From Staphylococcus pasteuri (GTDB lineage: Bacteria > Bacillota > Bacilli > Staphylococcales > Staphylococcaceae), in contig NZ_RXWW01000078.1 of assembly GCF_003970495.1 (NCBI RefSeq), positions 1 to 64,000 on the forward strand: 64,000 nt of DNA. Reading direction: 5' to 3'. This document shows positions 8,314 to 17,716 of the stretch, one piece after another (position 1 is the stretch's first letter; every line of letters starts with the position of its first letter). A program made the position numbers and the translations under genes. A model generated the notes under the pieces. It worked only from the letters and a program-made list of their open reading frames with translations, was not told the DNA's origin and did no database searches.

Positions 8314-8886
8314 TTATAATTTCGTCGTAAAGTATTTATCATAGATAATTAATCCTATTGCTACTAATAATAGTAATCCAACGGCTATACCAAAGACAAT
8401 CCACCATTTTAGATAAAGTGAAATTATCATAGCTATAATAGAAATAATGGTAACGATTATGGCTACTATTTTAAGTTGACGTTCAAGTTTTTCAGAAATG
8501 ACTTTATACTCATGATTAGATTTTTTTAACGTTTGTTCATCGATTTTTAATTTAGTTTCTAAAAAGTAAATGAATGAAGATGCTAATAATAATAGTAAAA
8601 ACCCAATCCAAGGGTTTGCGCTTTGTAATAAAGCTACTGAAGCAAAACCTATATAAAAAATCCCTGCAATACAACCTAATAATCGATCTATGATTGGACT
8701 AATCCATATCTTGTTATGTTTAATATTTCGATTTACAAAATATAAATTCTTCAATATATTGCTAATAACGAATATTGGTACTACTAAAAAGAAAAACCAT
8801 TTAAATGATGGGAAGAATGGAATAAAACTTATACCTATAACTAATGCAATAAAAGGAATTAATCTAATGATTTGATCTTTATTCAT
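8314..8886 (-). CDS. Integral membrane protein, unknown function
   Basis: A 190-residue protein with about six membrane helices (roughly 8-25, 28-45, 68-86, 91-108, 139-158 and 162-182) and a charged central loop (KLKIDEQTLKKSNHEYK, about 110-128) that may form a short coiled coil. AAGGAGC precedes the ATG. It lies upstream of the riboswitch and is read in the same direction, but is separated from the carrier gene by the leader RNA. The family is not recognised. Confidence 0.8.
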   Translation of the reverse strand: MNKDQIIRLIPFIALVIGISFIPFFPSFKWFFFLVVPIFVISNILKNLYFVNRNIKHNKIWISPIIDRLLGCIAGIFYIGFASVALLQSANPWIGFLLLLLASSFIYFLETKLKIDEQTLKKSNHEYKVISEKLERQLKIVAIIVTIISIIAMIISLYLKWWIVFGIAVGLLLLVAIGLIIYDKYFTTKL

Positions 8887-9083
8887 ATAGTGTGCTCCTT
8901 TATATTTAAAAGATATTTATACAACTAACTAATCACTTTCCCCTATTATTTCTGATTACTGTAATTAAAGTTAAAGCACTTTACATAATTTTATTATTTA
9001 TTTTGTATTGTAATTATACATTATTCGCATTTAATTTCCAAATTCATTTTGAATTTATTTAATTTAAACTATATGTTAAACAT

Positions 9084-9119
9084 AAAAAAGTCGATAAAGC
9101 ATCTTAGCTTTATCGACTT
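9084..9119 (-). terminator. Rho-independent terminator
   Basis: A perfect 13-bp stem, 9088-9100 with 9107-9119 (AAGTCGATAAAGC), followed on the minus strand by a run of T. It lies downstream of the short-chain dehydrogenase gene. Confidence 0.9.
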
Positions 9120-9145
9120 AAATTTCAATTATCCATTTAAAATTT

Positions 9146-10027
9146 CTAATCTATTTGAATGCCGCCTGTGACACCAAATACTTGTCCAGTTGTATAACTA
9201 GATTCTTCTGCAGCTAGTAAAACATAAGTACCAGATAATTCAACTGGTTGACCTGCTCTACCTAATGGGGTTTGTTGACCAAATTCAAGAATATTAGATT
9301 GTGGTTGGCCTCCTGTAATTTGTAATGGAGACCAGAATGGACCAGGTGCGACGCAGTTAACTCGGATACCTTTAGGACCAAGTTCTTCAGATAAACTTTT
9401 AGTTAGTGAAATAATCGCTGCTTTTGAAGCGGCATAGTCGTGTAATATTGGGCTTGGATTATATCCTTGTACAGATGATGTTGTAGTAATTGATGCACCT
9501 GGTTGTAAATAATCAAGTGCTTTTTGAACTGTCCAAAAAATTGGGTATACGTTAGTTTCAAATGTTTCTGCGAATGATTGTGTATCAAATCCTTTAATGT
9601 CATCATGATATTGTTGATGACCTGCGACTAATGTTACATTATCTAATCCACCTAATTGTTCATAGGCTTTTGTGACCATGTCATAGTTAAATTGTTCATT
9701 TCTAACATCACCAGGGATAAGCACTGCTTGTTGTCCTGCTTCTTCAATGACGTGTTTAACTTCTTGTGCATCTTTCTCTTCACTCGGAAGATAATTAATT
9801 GCGACATCTGCACCTTCTTTAGCATAGGCTATAGCTGCTGCACGTCCAATAGCTGAGTCGCCACCTGTGACTAACACTTTAAATCCTTTTAATCTGTCAT
9901 GACCTATATATGATGTTTCACCACAATCTGGCTCTGGTGTTAAATCACTTTGCAAACCAGGGAGTGATTGTTCTTGTTTTTCATATTCAGTTGTTTTAAA
10001 TTTATTTCTTGGATCTTGTGCTGACAT
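9146..10027 (-). CDS. Short-chain dehydrogenase/reductase, general-stress type (YhdF/YdaD-like)
   Basis: A 293-residue SDR oxidoreductase. The cofactor motif TGGDSAIGR lies at 54-62 and the catalytic triad is Ser185, Tyr198 and Lys202 (YAASK). The roughly 45-residue N-terminal extension (MSAQDPRNKF onward, rich in Glu/Gln/Pro) is typical of the general stress proteins GSP39/YhdF in Bacillus and their staphylococcal relatives. The substrate is unknown; family members reduce carbonyls with NAD(P)H. A sigma-B-like promoter just upstream fits a stress role. It is a single-gene unit ending at a strong terminator. Confidence 0.92.
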   Translation of the reverse strand: MSAQDPRNKFKTTEYEKQEQSLPGLQSDLTPEPDCGETSYIGHDRLKGFKVLVTGGDSAIGRAAAIAYAKEGADVAINYLPSEEKDAQEVKHVIEEAGQQAVLIPGDVRNEQFNYDMVTKAYEQLGGLDNVTLVAGHQQYHDDIKGFDTQSFAETFETNVYPIFWTVQKALDYLQPGASITTTSSVQGYNPSPILHDYAASKAAIISLTKSLSEELGPKGIRVNCVAPGPFWSPLQITGGQPQSNILEFGQQTPLGRAGQPVELSGTYVLLAAEESSYTTGQVFGVTGGIQID

Positions 10028-10063
10028 TTCAAAATCATCTCCTAATATCTATATGTTCTGTTT

Positions 10064-10090
10064 ATACCCAAGTATATCTACTCTCTAATC
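10064..10090 (-). promoter_or_regulatory. Probable sigma-B promoter of the dehydrogenase gene
   Basis: On the minus strand GATTAG (10090-10085) and GGGTAT (10069-10064) are separated by 15 bases. This fits the staphylococcal sigma-B pattern GWTTWW-N12-15-GGGWWT at 11 of 12 positions. It lies about 37 bases before the start codon. Confidence 0.65.
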
Positions 10091-10134
10091 ATTTTTAATT
10101 TTTCTAAAATTTAATTTAATAAAAAACACAGTTA

Positions 10135-11262
10135 CTATTGATTTAGTAATTTTTTAACTAACTCTACAAAATATGAAGGAACCTTTTCCAATATACGTTC
10201 ATCCGGATCAAATAGAGGATGATGTAAATCATATTCACTGTTTGAACCAATAAATGCAAATACACCAGGATAACTTTCAGTGTAGCCTGAGAAATCTTCT
10301 CCGATTGTCAGTGGCAAGTCCATAATTGAAACATTATAACCAACTGTTTCTGCCACTTCAATTGCGGTCTCTGTTAACTGATCATCATTAATAACAGTAC
10401 CAGGCAATCTAGTATATTGGCATTCTACTTCTATATTAAATGTCTTCGCTAGGCCACTCGCTATATCTTTCATTCTTTGTTCAATATAATCTCGATGTTC
10501 AGGTTTAAATGATCGCACAGTTCCTTGTACATATGCATGATCTGCAATAACGTTCCATGTATTCCCACATGAAATTTCTCCAATAGTAACAACCGCGCTA
10601 TCAAACGCAGATAAATTTCTACTTACAATTGTTTGTAGACTATTGATAAGCTGTCCTAATGCTACAGTTGGATCATTTCCTTGTTCAGGTTTAGCAGCAT
10701 GTGCCCCTTTACCTTTAATTTTAAATTCAAATCGGTCGACAGCAGAAGTAATTGCTCCTTTTTTAATAGCAAATTCGCCTATATCCATTGTAGGATAATT
10801 ATGAAAGCCTAAGACCGCTTTGACTCCATCTAATGCTCCTGTTTTAACTATTTTTCGAGCACCATAACCTAATTCTTCAGCAGGTTGAAATATAATTCTT
10901 ACACGTCCGTTTAATTCATTTTCTTGTGCTTTTAATTGAGTTGCCACACCTAAAATACTAGCCATATGTATATCATGACCACAAGCGTGCATAACGCCTT
11001 CATTAGTAGAAGTAAATTCATGTTCTACTTGTTCATTAATTGGTAGCGCATCTATGTCTGTTCTGACAGCTATTAATTGCTCGCCTTGACCTACTTCAGC
11101 AACTAATCCAAATCCAGTATCTAATGGTAAATCTAATATGGTAATGTCGTGTGCTTCTAAAATACGTTTAAGTCGTTGTGTCGTTTCATATTCCTTTTCT
11201 GATAGTTCCGGAAATTGGTGAAAAGTCCTTCTCCAATTCACATAATCAGTATAATTAGTCAT
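10135..11262 (-). CDS. M20-family amidohydrolase (N-acyl amino acid / hippurate hydrolase type)
   Basis: A 375-residue metallo-amidohydrolase of peptidase family M20D. The metal-binding motif HACGHDIH lies at about 92-99, with the catalytic Glu pair in QPAEELGYG and later ligands in LGFHNYP and TIGEDFSGY. A dimerisation domain is inserted in the middle (about 175-285). Family members remove acyl groups from N-acyl amino acids. I choose the ATG at 11262 because GGGTGAT lies seven bases before it; earlier ATG/GTG codons overlap that site. It overlaps the upstream permease gene by eight bases, implying co-translation and suggesting that the permease supplies the substrate. Confidence 0.9.
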   Translation of the reverse strand: MTNYTDYVNWRRTFHQFPELSEKEYETTQRLKRILEAHDITILDLPLDTGFGLVAEVGQGEQLIAVRTDIDALPINEQVEHEFTSTNEGVMHACGHDIHMASILGVATQLKAQENELNGRVRIIFQPAEELGYGARKIVKTGALDGVKAVLGFHNYPTMDIGEFAIKKGAITSAVDRFEFKIKGKGAHAAKPEQGNDPTVALGQLINSLQTIVSRNLSAFDSAVVTIGEISCGNTWNVIADHAYVQGTVRSFKPEHRDYIEQRMKDIASGLAKTFNIEVECQYTRLPGTVINDDQLTETAIEVAETVGYNVSIMDLPLTIGEDFSGYTESYPGVFAFIGSNSEYDLHHPLFDPDERILEKVPSYFVELVKKLLNQ

Positions 11263-12436
11263 TTGTAACATCACCCTTCTTAAAGAGATAAAATATAATA
11301 TAATAAATAATCGTGCCCACTATTACACCTATAGCTAAATTATTAGTCATAAGAATAAGTATGATAGTTAATAACATAATACTACTATGCATAATCGGCG
11401 CTTCTTTAATATGACTCACTGTACGTCTATCGAATGTATTAAGAGAAACTGTTACTAATACAACAGCTAGCACTACCATTGGAATTAAACCAACTATTGG
11501 CCCTAATAACACCATACATAATACTAATAAAATACCAGTCATTAATGTAGATAGCCGAGTTGTTGCGCCCATTTTATAATTAAATTTAGATTGTCCTACT
11601 AACCCACTAGAACCATAACCACCGACAATACCTACGATAATGTTAGAAATTCCTTGTCCTCTTATTTCTTTATCTTTATTAGATGTTGTGTTACTGATTG
11701 CATCCATCATATTCGCAGTTAAATTAGTTTGAATGACTGCAATCACTGACATCGTAAATGCATACTTAAATATAATCAACCAATCAAAAATTGTCATTGA
11801 TGAATTTAGGGATGTTAATTGTGGCATTTTAAATTTAATATTAGCTAAATCGTGAACATACTGTAAATGTGGGTGAATCATTGTCGTTAATAACGTAATG
11901 ATGATAATAGCTACTAATGGTGCAGGTATGGTTTGAATCCATTTTCCAGATAGATAAATCACTATAAAGGTTAAACACGCAACGATATATGTAGATAATG
12001 ATACACCGAATATATATTTAATTTGAGTAGTTAATAGTAATATCCCCAATGCATTCATAAAGCCAATGACAACAGTTTTAGGGATATAATTAAGTAATTT
12101 ATCTATATGACAAAAGCTATATATAATTAAAAGGACACCCATCATTATTGTTGCTAAAAATAAATAATGTGTGCCATATTGATTAACTAAAGGTGCACCT
12201 ATAATAGATATGCCACTACTTGGACCTGAAACCATTGCAATTCTTTTTCCCAGTATACTCATTAAACACATCATTAACCCACAACTCATTAATCCAATTG
12301 AAGGTGGAACATGAACAATAAAAGAAAATGCTATAGTTACAGGTAATAAAGCTAACCCCATTAAAATACCGGAAAGTATGTTTTGTCGATATTGGCCTTG
12401 CCATTGTTTTAAGTATTGCGTTCGTACCAACATCAT
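11255..12436 (-). CDS. SulP-family anion permease without STAS domain
   Basis: A 393-residue protein with about eleven to twelve membrane helices and the SulP/nucleobase-transporter fold. It lacks the cytoplasmic C-terminal STAS domain that most SulP proteins carry; the chain ends only about ten residues after the last helix (FKKGDVTND). The conserved region GIVGGYGSSGLVGQSKFNYKMG corresponds to the segment in SulP proteins before the last helices. AGGAG lies ten bases before the first of two adjacent ATG codons. The overlapping downstream amidohydrolase suggests uptake of an organic anion such as an acylated amino acid rather than sulfate; this is inference. Confidence 0.85.
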   Translation of the reverse strand: MMLVRTQYLKQWQGQYRQNILSGILMGLALLPVTIAFSFIVHVPPSIGLMSCGLMMCLMSILGKRIAMVSGPSSGISIIGAPLVNQYGTHYLFLATIMMGVLLIIYSFCHIDKLLNYIPKTVVIGFMNALGILLLTTQIKYIFGVSLSTYIVACLTFIVIYLSGKWIQTIPAPLVAIIIITLLTTMIHPHLQYVHDLANIKFKMPQLTSLNSSMTIFDWLIIFKYAFTMSVIAVIQTNLTANMMDAISNTTSNKDKEIRGQGISNIIVGIVGGYGSSGLVGQSKFNYKMGATTRLSTLMTGILLVLCMVLLGPIVGLIPMVVLAVVLVTVSLNTFDRRTVSHIKEAPIMHSSIMLLTIILILMTNNLAIGVIVGTIIYYIIFYLFKKGDVTND

Positions 12437-12515
12437 GTGTAGCCAACTCCTTATAAATTCATGTTAACACAATTGTCAAACTATTCTAATAAATGTACAT
12501 TTTTTCTCTTATATA

Positions 12516-12549
12516 TAAAAAGAACCGTGTCTTCATATCGACACGGTTC
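12516..12549 (-). terminator. Rho-independent terminator of the hut operon
   Basis: A perfect 10-bp stem, GAACCGTGTC (12522-12531) with 12540-12549, followed on the minus strand by TTTTT. It lies 24 bases after the hutI stop. Confidence 0.92.
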
Positions 12550-12572
12550 CACATGGTTAAATTATGAATGAA

Positions 12573-13808
12573 TTAATCTAATGAAAATTCGTTATCAACA
12601 ATGACTCTACCATCTTTGATAACTTTTTGTGCATGGTTAATACCAAAGTGATAAGGAATATATTCGTGGTTAGGTGCATTCCAAATAACGATATTGGCTT
12701 TGTCACCTTCATTAATTGTACCTGCATCTAAATCAATCGCTTTTGCTGCATTAACTGTAACAGCATTCCAAACTTCATTTGGAGATAGTTTTAATTTTAA
12801 TGCAGCAATCGCCATAGCTAATTGTAAGTTATTCGTTACACTACTACCTGGATTGTAATCCGTTGCAATAGCAATTGCACCGTTATTATCTAACATGCCT
12901 CTTGCATCAGCATAGTCATTTTTATCTAAATAAAATGTTGTAGCTGGTAATAGTACTGCTACTGTATCACTATTTTTTAATTTTGCTTTACCTTCAGCGC
13001 TTGAAGCAACAAGGTGATCTGCAGAAATGGCATTTTCATCAATTGCTAATTCTAAGCCACCTAATGGGTCTATTTCATCAGCATGAATTTTCACTTTGAA
13101 TCCTGCTTCTTTAGCTTTTTGCATATAATGTCTAGATTCTTCAACTGAGAATACACCTGTTTCACAGAAGATATCTGCAAAATCAGCATATTCCTTAACT
13201 TCTGGAAGTAATTCAATCATTTCATTTAAGAATGCTTCATTTGATTCTGCTTCCTCAGGTACTGCATGTGGTCCTAAGAAAGTATGTTTCATATCTAATC
13301 CATATTTCTCAGCTAAAAGATTAGATACTCTTAATTGTTTAAGTTCATTTTCTTTATCTAAACCATAACCACTTTTACTTTCAACACCTAATACACCATG
13401 TTGAACCATAGTTAATAAGTCATGTTCTGCTTTTTTGAATAAGTCATCTTCGCTAATTTCACGTGTAGCTTTTACTGTTGAAAGAATGCCACCGCCAGAT
13501 TCTAATATTTCTAAATAAGATTTCCCTTGACGTTTAAGTGACATTTCGTGTTCTCTTGAGCCACCGAATATTAAATGCGTATGTGCATCAATTAAGGATG
13601 GAGATACTACTTTACCAGTAGCATCTATGATTTGTTCTGCTTCATATTTATCTGTATAAGGGCCAGAATAAACAATCTTTCCATCTTTTACTACAACTGT
13701 ACCATTTTCAATAACATCTAATTCATCAAGTTCTGCACCTTTTAATGGACGATCAGTAGATTTTGGTAAAATAAGTTCTTTGATATTTTGAATAATTAAA
13801 TCATTCAT
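12573..13808 (-). CDS. hutI: Imidazolonepropionase
   Basis: A 411-residue amidohydrolase that opens imidazolone-5-propanoate to N-formimidoyl-L-glutamate, the third step of histidine degradation. The zinc motif DAHTH (His76, His78) is followed by FGGSREHE. Further family segments are ESKSGYG, a [12 protein letters not shown] stretch with the next metal His, and ATDYNPGSS. The length and full set of motifs indicate an intact enzyme. The ATG overlaps the last base of the hutU stop codon (TAATG) with GGAGGATAA upstream, so hutU and hutI are translationally coupled. Confidence 0.97.
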   Translation of the reverse strand: MNDLIIQNIKELILPKSTDRPLKGAELDELDVIENGTVVVKDGKIVYSGPYTDKYEAEQIIDATGKVVSPSLIDAHTHLIFGGSREHEMSLKRQGKSYLEILESGGGILSTVKATREISEDDLFKKAEHDLLTMVQHGVLGVESKSGYGLDKENELKQLRVSNLLAEKYGLDMKHTFLGPHAVPEEAESNEAFLNEMIELLPEVKEYADFADIFCETGVFSVEESRHYMQKAKEAGFKVKIHADEIDPLGGLELAIDENAISADHLVASSAEGKAKLKNSDTVAVLLPATTFYLDKNDYADARGMLDNNGAIAIATDYNPGSSVTNNLQLAMAIAALKLKLSPNEVWNAVTVNAAKAIDLDAGTINEGDKANIVIWNAPNHEYIPYHFGINHAQKVIKDGRVIVDNEFSLD

Positions 13809-15469
13809 TATTTATCCTCCGTTTCATCGATCATAGGAATTTTGATGCCTTTGTCTTTCGCAGTTTGAATTGCGATATCATAACCAGCATCTGCGTGTCT
13901 CACTACTCCCATACCCGGATCTGTAGTTAATACACGTCCTAAACGACGATCTGCACGTTCTGAACCATCAGCTACAACAACCATACCAGCGTGTAGAGAA
14001 TAACCCATACCTACACCGCCACCGTGATGGAATGAAATCCAAGAACCACCAGCTGCAGTGTTAATTAAGGCATTTAATACCGCCCAGTCACCAACTGCGT
14101 CACTGCCATCTCTCATACCTTCTGTTTCACGGTTTGGACTAGCTACTGAACCTGAATCTAAGTGATCTCGACCGATAACGATTGGTGCTGAAATTTCACC
14201 GTCACGAACTAATTTGTTTAGTGCTAATCCCATTTTCGCACGTTCTTCATAGCCTAACCAAGCAATTCTTGATGGTAAGCCTTGATAAGCAATTTTTTCT
14301 TCAGCTAAATCTAACCAACGAATTAATTTTTCATTGTCTGGGAATAATTTTCTCATTTCTTCATCTGCACGTTCGATATCTTTTGGATCTCCACTTAATG
14401 CAGCAAAACGGAATGGTCCTTTACCTTCACAGAATAATGGTCTAATGTATGCTGGCACAAATCCTGGGAAGTTAAATGCATTTTCTACACCATTGTCGTA
14501 AGCAACTTGACGGATATTATTACCATAGTCAAATGCTACTGCACCTTGTTTTTGGAATTCTAACATTAATTCTACATGTTTAGCCATTGAGTCTTTAGAT
14601 AATTCAACGTATTTCTTAGGATCTTCTTTACGTAATTGTTTAGCTTCTTCTACTGAATAACCTTGAGGTACATAACCATTTAATGGGTCATGTGCACTTG
14701 TTTGGTCAGTAATGATATCAATTTTGAATCCTTTGTCTAAAATAGCTTTGTGTAAATCTACTGCATTACCAACTAGACCGATTGATAAAGCTTCCCCTTT
14801 TTGTCTAGCATCTTCAGCTAATTTTAATGCTTCATCTAAATCTTTAGTTTTTACATCACAATATTTTGTTTCTACACGTTTATCAACACGTGTTTCATCG
14901 ACTTCAACACAAATTGCCACACCATTATTCATTGTTACAGCAAGAGGTTGAGCGCCGCCCATACCGCCTAATCCTGCAGTTAATGTCACTGTACCAGTTA
15001 AATCACTGTTATATTCTTGGTTACCAAGTTCTGCGAAAGTTTCATATGTTCCTTGAACAATACCTTGTGAACCAATATAAATCCAACTGCCTGCAGTCAT
15101 TTGTCCATACATAATTAAACCTTTTTTATCTAATTCATGGAAGTGATCCCAGTTTGCCCATTTAGGTACTAAAACTGAATTTGAGATTAACACACGTGGT
15201 GCTTCTTCATGAGTTTTAAATACTGCTACTGGTTTACCAGATTGTACGAGCATTGTTTCATCTGCTTCTAAGTCTCTTAATGTATTTTCGATTGCTTCAA
15301 ATGCTTTCCAGTTACGTGCCGCTTTACCGATACCTCCATAAACAACAAGTTCTTCAGGATGTTCAGCTACCTCTGGATCTAAATTATTATAAAGCATTCG
15401 TAATACCGCTTCTTGTTCCCAACCTTTACACTCAATATCTAAACCTTTTTTTGCATGAATTTCTCTCAT
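13808..15469 (-). CDS. hutU: Urocanate hydratase
   Basis: A 553-residue NAD-dependent urocanase that converts urocanate to imidazolonepropionate. Recognisable segments are [17 protein letters not shown] near the N-terminus, [12 protein letters not shown] (NAD-binding glycine region), [14 protein letters not shown], and the C-terminal [18 protein letters not shown]. The open frame allows five more residues, but GGGAGAG six bases before the ATG at 15469 sets the start. hutU is first in the hutUI operon. There is no hutH (histidine ammonia-lyase) in the window; in S. aureus that gene is located elsewhere on the chromosome. Confidence 0.97.
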   Translation of the reverse strand: MREIHAKKGLDIECKGWEQEAVLRMLYNNLDPEVAEHPEELVVYGGIGKAARNWKAFEAIENTLRDLEADETMLVQSGKPVAVFKTHEEAPRVLISNSVLVPKWANWDHFHELDKKGLIMYGQMTAGSWIYIGSQGIVQGTYETFAELGNQEYNSDLTGTVTLTAGLGGMGGAQPLAVTMNNGVAICVEVDETRVDKRVETKYCDVKTKDLDEALKLAEDARQKGEALSIGLVGNAVDLHKAILDKGFKIDIITDQTSAHDPLNGYVPQGYSVEEAKQLRKEDPKKYVELSKDSMAKHVELMLEFQKQGAVAFDYGNNIRQVAYDNGVENAFNFPGFVPAYIRPLFCEGKGPFRFAALSGDPKDIERADEEMRKLFPDNEKLIRWLDLAEEKIAYQGLPSRIAWLGYEERAKMGLALNKLVRDGEISAPIVIGRDHLDSGSVASPNRETEGMRDGSDAVGDWAVLNALINTAAGGSWISFHHGGGVGMGYSLHAGMVVVADGSERADRRLGRVLTTDPGMGVVRHADAGYDIAIQTAKDKGIKIPMIDETEDK

Positions 15470-15538
15470 TACTATCTCTCCCATCCGAAATAATATCTAT
15501 AAATTCAAAGTTTTTAATATGTACACTTATAGAATAAC

Positions 15539-15559
15539 CTAAATAATCAAATAATTTAG
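15539..15559. promoter_or_regulatory. Inverted repeat, candidate LysR-type operator near the hutU promoter
   Basis: CTAAAT and its inverse ATTTAG are separated by nine bases, 70 bases upstream of the hutU start and inside the divergent hutU/LysR spacer. The T-N11-A-like symmetry suits a LysR-type regulator. Binding is not shown. Confidence 0.4.
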
Positions 15560-15645
15560 ACTATTGAACATGTACTAAATTAAGTTCTTACACGCCCATT
15601 ATATTATGCTAAAATATAGATAACAAATATAAATAAACTAATTAT

Positions 15646-15664
15646 TTATAGGTATAAACTATAA
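15646..15664. promoter_or_regulatory. Inverted repeat just upstream of the LysR gene, candidate autoregulatory site
   Basis: TTATAG and CTATAA are separated by seven bases (19 bp in all), ending 17 bases before the LysR-gene start codon. LysR-type regulators often bind close to their own start and repress it. The AT-rich context weakens the case. Confidence 0.35.
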
Positions 15665-15681
15665 CTAACTGGAGATGACTT

Positions 15682-16551
15682 ATGAAAATCATTCAATTAG
15701 AGTACTTTTTAGCCGTTGTTAAATATAATAGTTTTACAAAAGCTGCCAATTTTTTACATATCAGTCAGCCCTCTTTAACAGCTGCTATTAAAAAGATGGA
15801 ATCAGATTTAGGCTATGATTTATTTATGCGCACTACAAAAGATATTAAAATTACCGAAAAAGGTATTCAATTCTATAAATATGCGGAACAATTAGTTCAA
15901 CAATATCGATCAACAATAGAAAAGATGTATGATTTAAATATTTCATCTGAACCGAGAATTAAAATTGGTATTTTAGAATCAACAAGCCAATGGATGGCAA
16001 ATGTTATTCACGCTCATCATACTCAATATCCAAATCAACAATATCGTATTAATGAGGTACATGATCAACATCAATCAATTGAACAACTTATTAACTTTGA
16101 TGTGCATTTTGCTTTAACAAATGAAGAAATTAGGCACCAAGATATTACTTCAATTGCACTTTACAAAGAATCCTATATTTTACTAACACCTAAAGATGCT
16201 TTTCCTAAACAAAAGACAATTCAACTAGATAATCTACCTTTAATATTACCTAATAAAAGCTCACAAGTTCGTAAACATTTAGATGATTATTTTAATAGAA
16301 TGAGTATACATCCTAATATTATTATGGAATCTGATCGCTTTGAGTCAGCTACTAATTTTGTACATTTAGGTATAGGATATGCTGTTATTCCACGATTTTA
16401 TTATCAATCGTTTAATACTAGTAATTTAGACTATATTAAAATACGTCCTAATTTAGGTCGCAAAATTTATATCAACTATTTAAAAAAGAGAAAGCACTCT
16501 GAACAAGTACTTTCTCTCATCGAACAATGTATTGAATATTGGAATTTATAA
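15682..16551 (+). CDS. LysR-family transcriptional regulator of the hut genes
   Basis: A 289-residue LysR-type regulator. Its winged helix-turn-helix occupies about residues 1-60 (FTKAANFLHISQPSLTAAIKKME), followed by a two-lobed effector-binding domain (about 90-285). GGAGATG lies upstream of the ATG. It is divergent from hutUI and its 3' end overlaps the convergent hutG by six bases, so it sits between the two halves of the histidine-degradation locus. It is probably the hut regulator, with urocanate or another pathway intermediate as inducer; the effector is inferred. Confidence 0.93.
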   Translation: MKIIQLEYFLAVVKYNSFTKAANFLHISQPSLTAAIKKMESDLGYDLFMRTTKDIKITEKGIQFYKYAEQLVQQYRSTIEKMYDLNISSEPRIKIGILESTSQWMANVIHAHHTQYPNQQYRINEVHDQHQSIEQLINFDVHFALTNEEIRHQDITSIALYKESYILLTPKDAFPKQKTIQLDNLPLILPNKSSQVRKHLDDYFNRMSIHPNIIMESDRFESATNFVHLGIGYAVIPRFYYQSFNTSNLDYIKIRPNLGRKIYINYLKKRKHSEQVLSLIEQCIEYWNL

Positions 16552-17481
16552 TAAGAAATGGTGTACTAAGTTAGCAATCAGTTTCGCAGTTCTATTATCT
16601 TGATCATACTTAGGATTCATTTCTGCGATACTAACTGATTTAACCTTATCACTTGGTACAATACGTTTAGCTAATTCAAAAACTGTGTGTGGATAGATAC
16701 CTAATACTGCTGATGCGCTGACACCTGGTGCAAAGGCACTATCTACAACATCCATACAAATTGTAAACATAATCACGTCATGATCATGAATAAAGCGTTC
16801 AATCATATCTTTAATTGGTGGGGATACTTGATGTAGCAATTCATCAGCATAAACAAATGAAATGCCTTTTTCCTCTGCGTAGTCAAATAACCCTTGTGTA
16901 TTGCCACCTTGAGATATACCTAGAACCATATAGTCGGCATTATCATCTTGTTCAAGAATCTGTCTAAAACTAGTTCCTGACGTTGATTCTCCTTCATCAC
17001 GTGTATCAAAATGGGCATCAATATTAATAACACCAATGGATTGATTAGGATAAACTTTTCTAGTAGCTAAATATTGAGCATAAGCAATATCATGGCCGCC
17101 ACCTAGAAGAAATGTTTGTTTGTGATTGTGAATAGATTTCGCTGCTAACTCTGCAAATTCTTTTTGTGTATCAATTAGTTGTTCGTTATCGTGCTCTACA
17201 TTTCCGTAATCAACAATTTGTTCACATTGATTTAAATCTGGTAATCCTGCAAATGATTGTTTAATCGCATTAGGGCCTTCTTTAGCTCCAACTCGACCTT
17301 TATTTAGTTCTACGCCTTTATCAACGGCATAGCCTAACATACCTACACCTTTTTGTTCATTACTATACTCCACATTTCTTAAATCATTAAATTGAATCGT
17401 TTGAAAATGTCTAAATTGTTTAGAATCTGTTTCACTATCAAGTCTTCCTGTCCATAAGCTTGGTTCGGCTTGTTGATACAT
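16546..17481 (-). CDS. hutG: Formimidoylglutamase
   Basis: A 311-residue member of the arginase/ureohydrolase superfamily that hydrolyses N-formimidoyl-glutamate to glutamate and formamide, the last hut step. The Mn-binding motifs are GGGHD with His130, DAHFD (Asp155, His157, Asp159) and ICMDVVD (Asp244, Asp247). In the third motif a cysteine (Cys242) takes the place of the first Asp of the usual arginase pattern, a variation I recall from HutG proteins and not a sign of decay. Start with GGGGGA upstream. It overlaps the convergent LysR gene by six bases and has its own promoter region on the lyrA side. Confidence 0.95.
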   Translation of the reverse strand: MYQQAEPSLWTGRLDSETDSKQFRHFQTIQFNDLRNVEYSNEQKGVGMLGYAVDKGVELNKGRVGAKEGPNAIKQSFAGLPDLNQCEQIVDYGNVEHDNEQLIDTQKEFAELAAKSIHNHKQTFLLGGGHDIAYAQYLATRKVYPNQSIGVINIDAHFDTRDEGESTSGTSFRQILEQDDNADYMVLGISQGGNTQGLFDYAEEKGISFVYADELLHQVSPPIKDMIERFIHDHDVIMFTICMDVVDSAFAPGVSASAVLGIYPHTVFELAKRIVPSDKVKSVSIAEMNPKYDQDNRTAKLIANLVHHFLL

Positions 17482-17716
17482 TGCTCTTCCCCCTTGATTT
17501 CATTCACTAACATTATATTTTAAGTATAACTTTAGCTTATTTTTTATTCAATGTAGTTATTTTATTCCCGATTCACTGAAATTTAATTACGTTTATAATT
17601 CATTCCTATTACATTTTGATGATAATTGAAATAGACAATTTATCTAACATCTTATAACATGTATAATTGTAAATAAAAATAATAATTGCTTGTTTCCGTA
17701 ATGGAGGTTACATAAA

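Noticed and set aside
9403..9606. A 67-residue frame inside the dehydrogenase gene
   Set aside because: It overlaps a well-supported SDR gene on the same strand in another frame and has no start signal.
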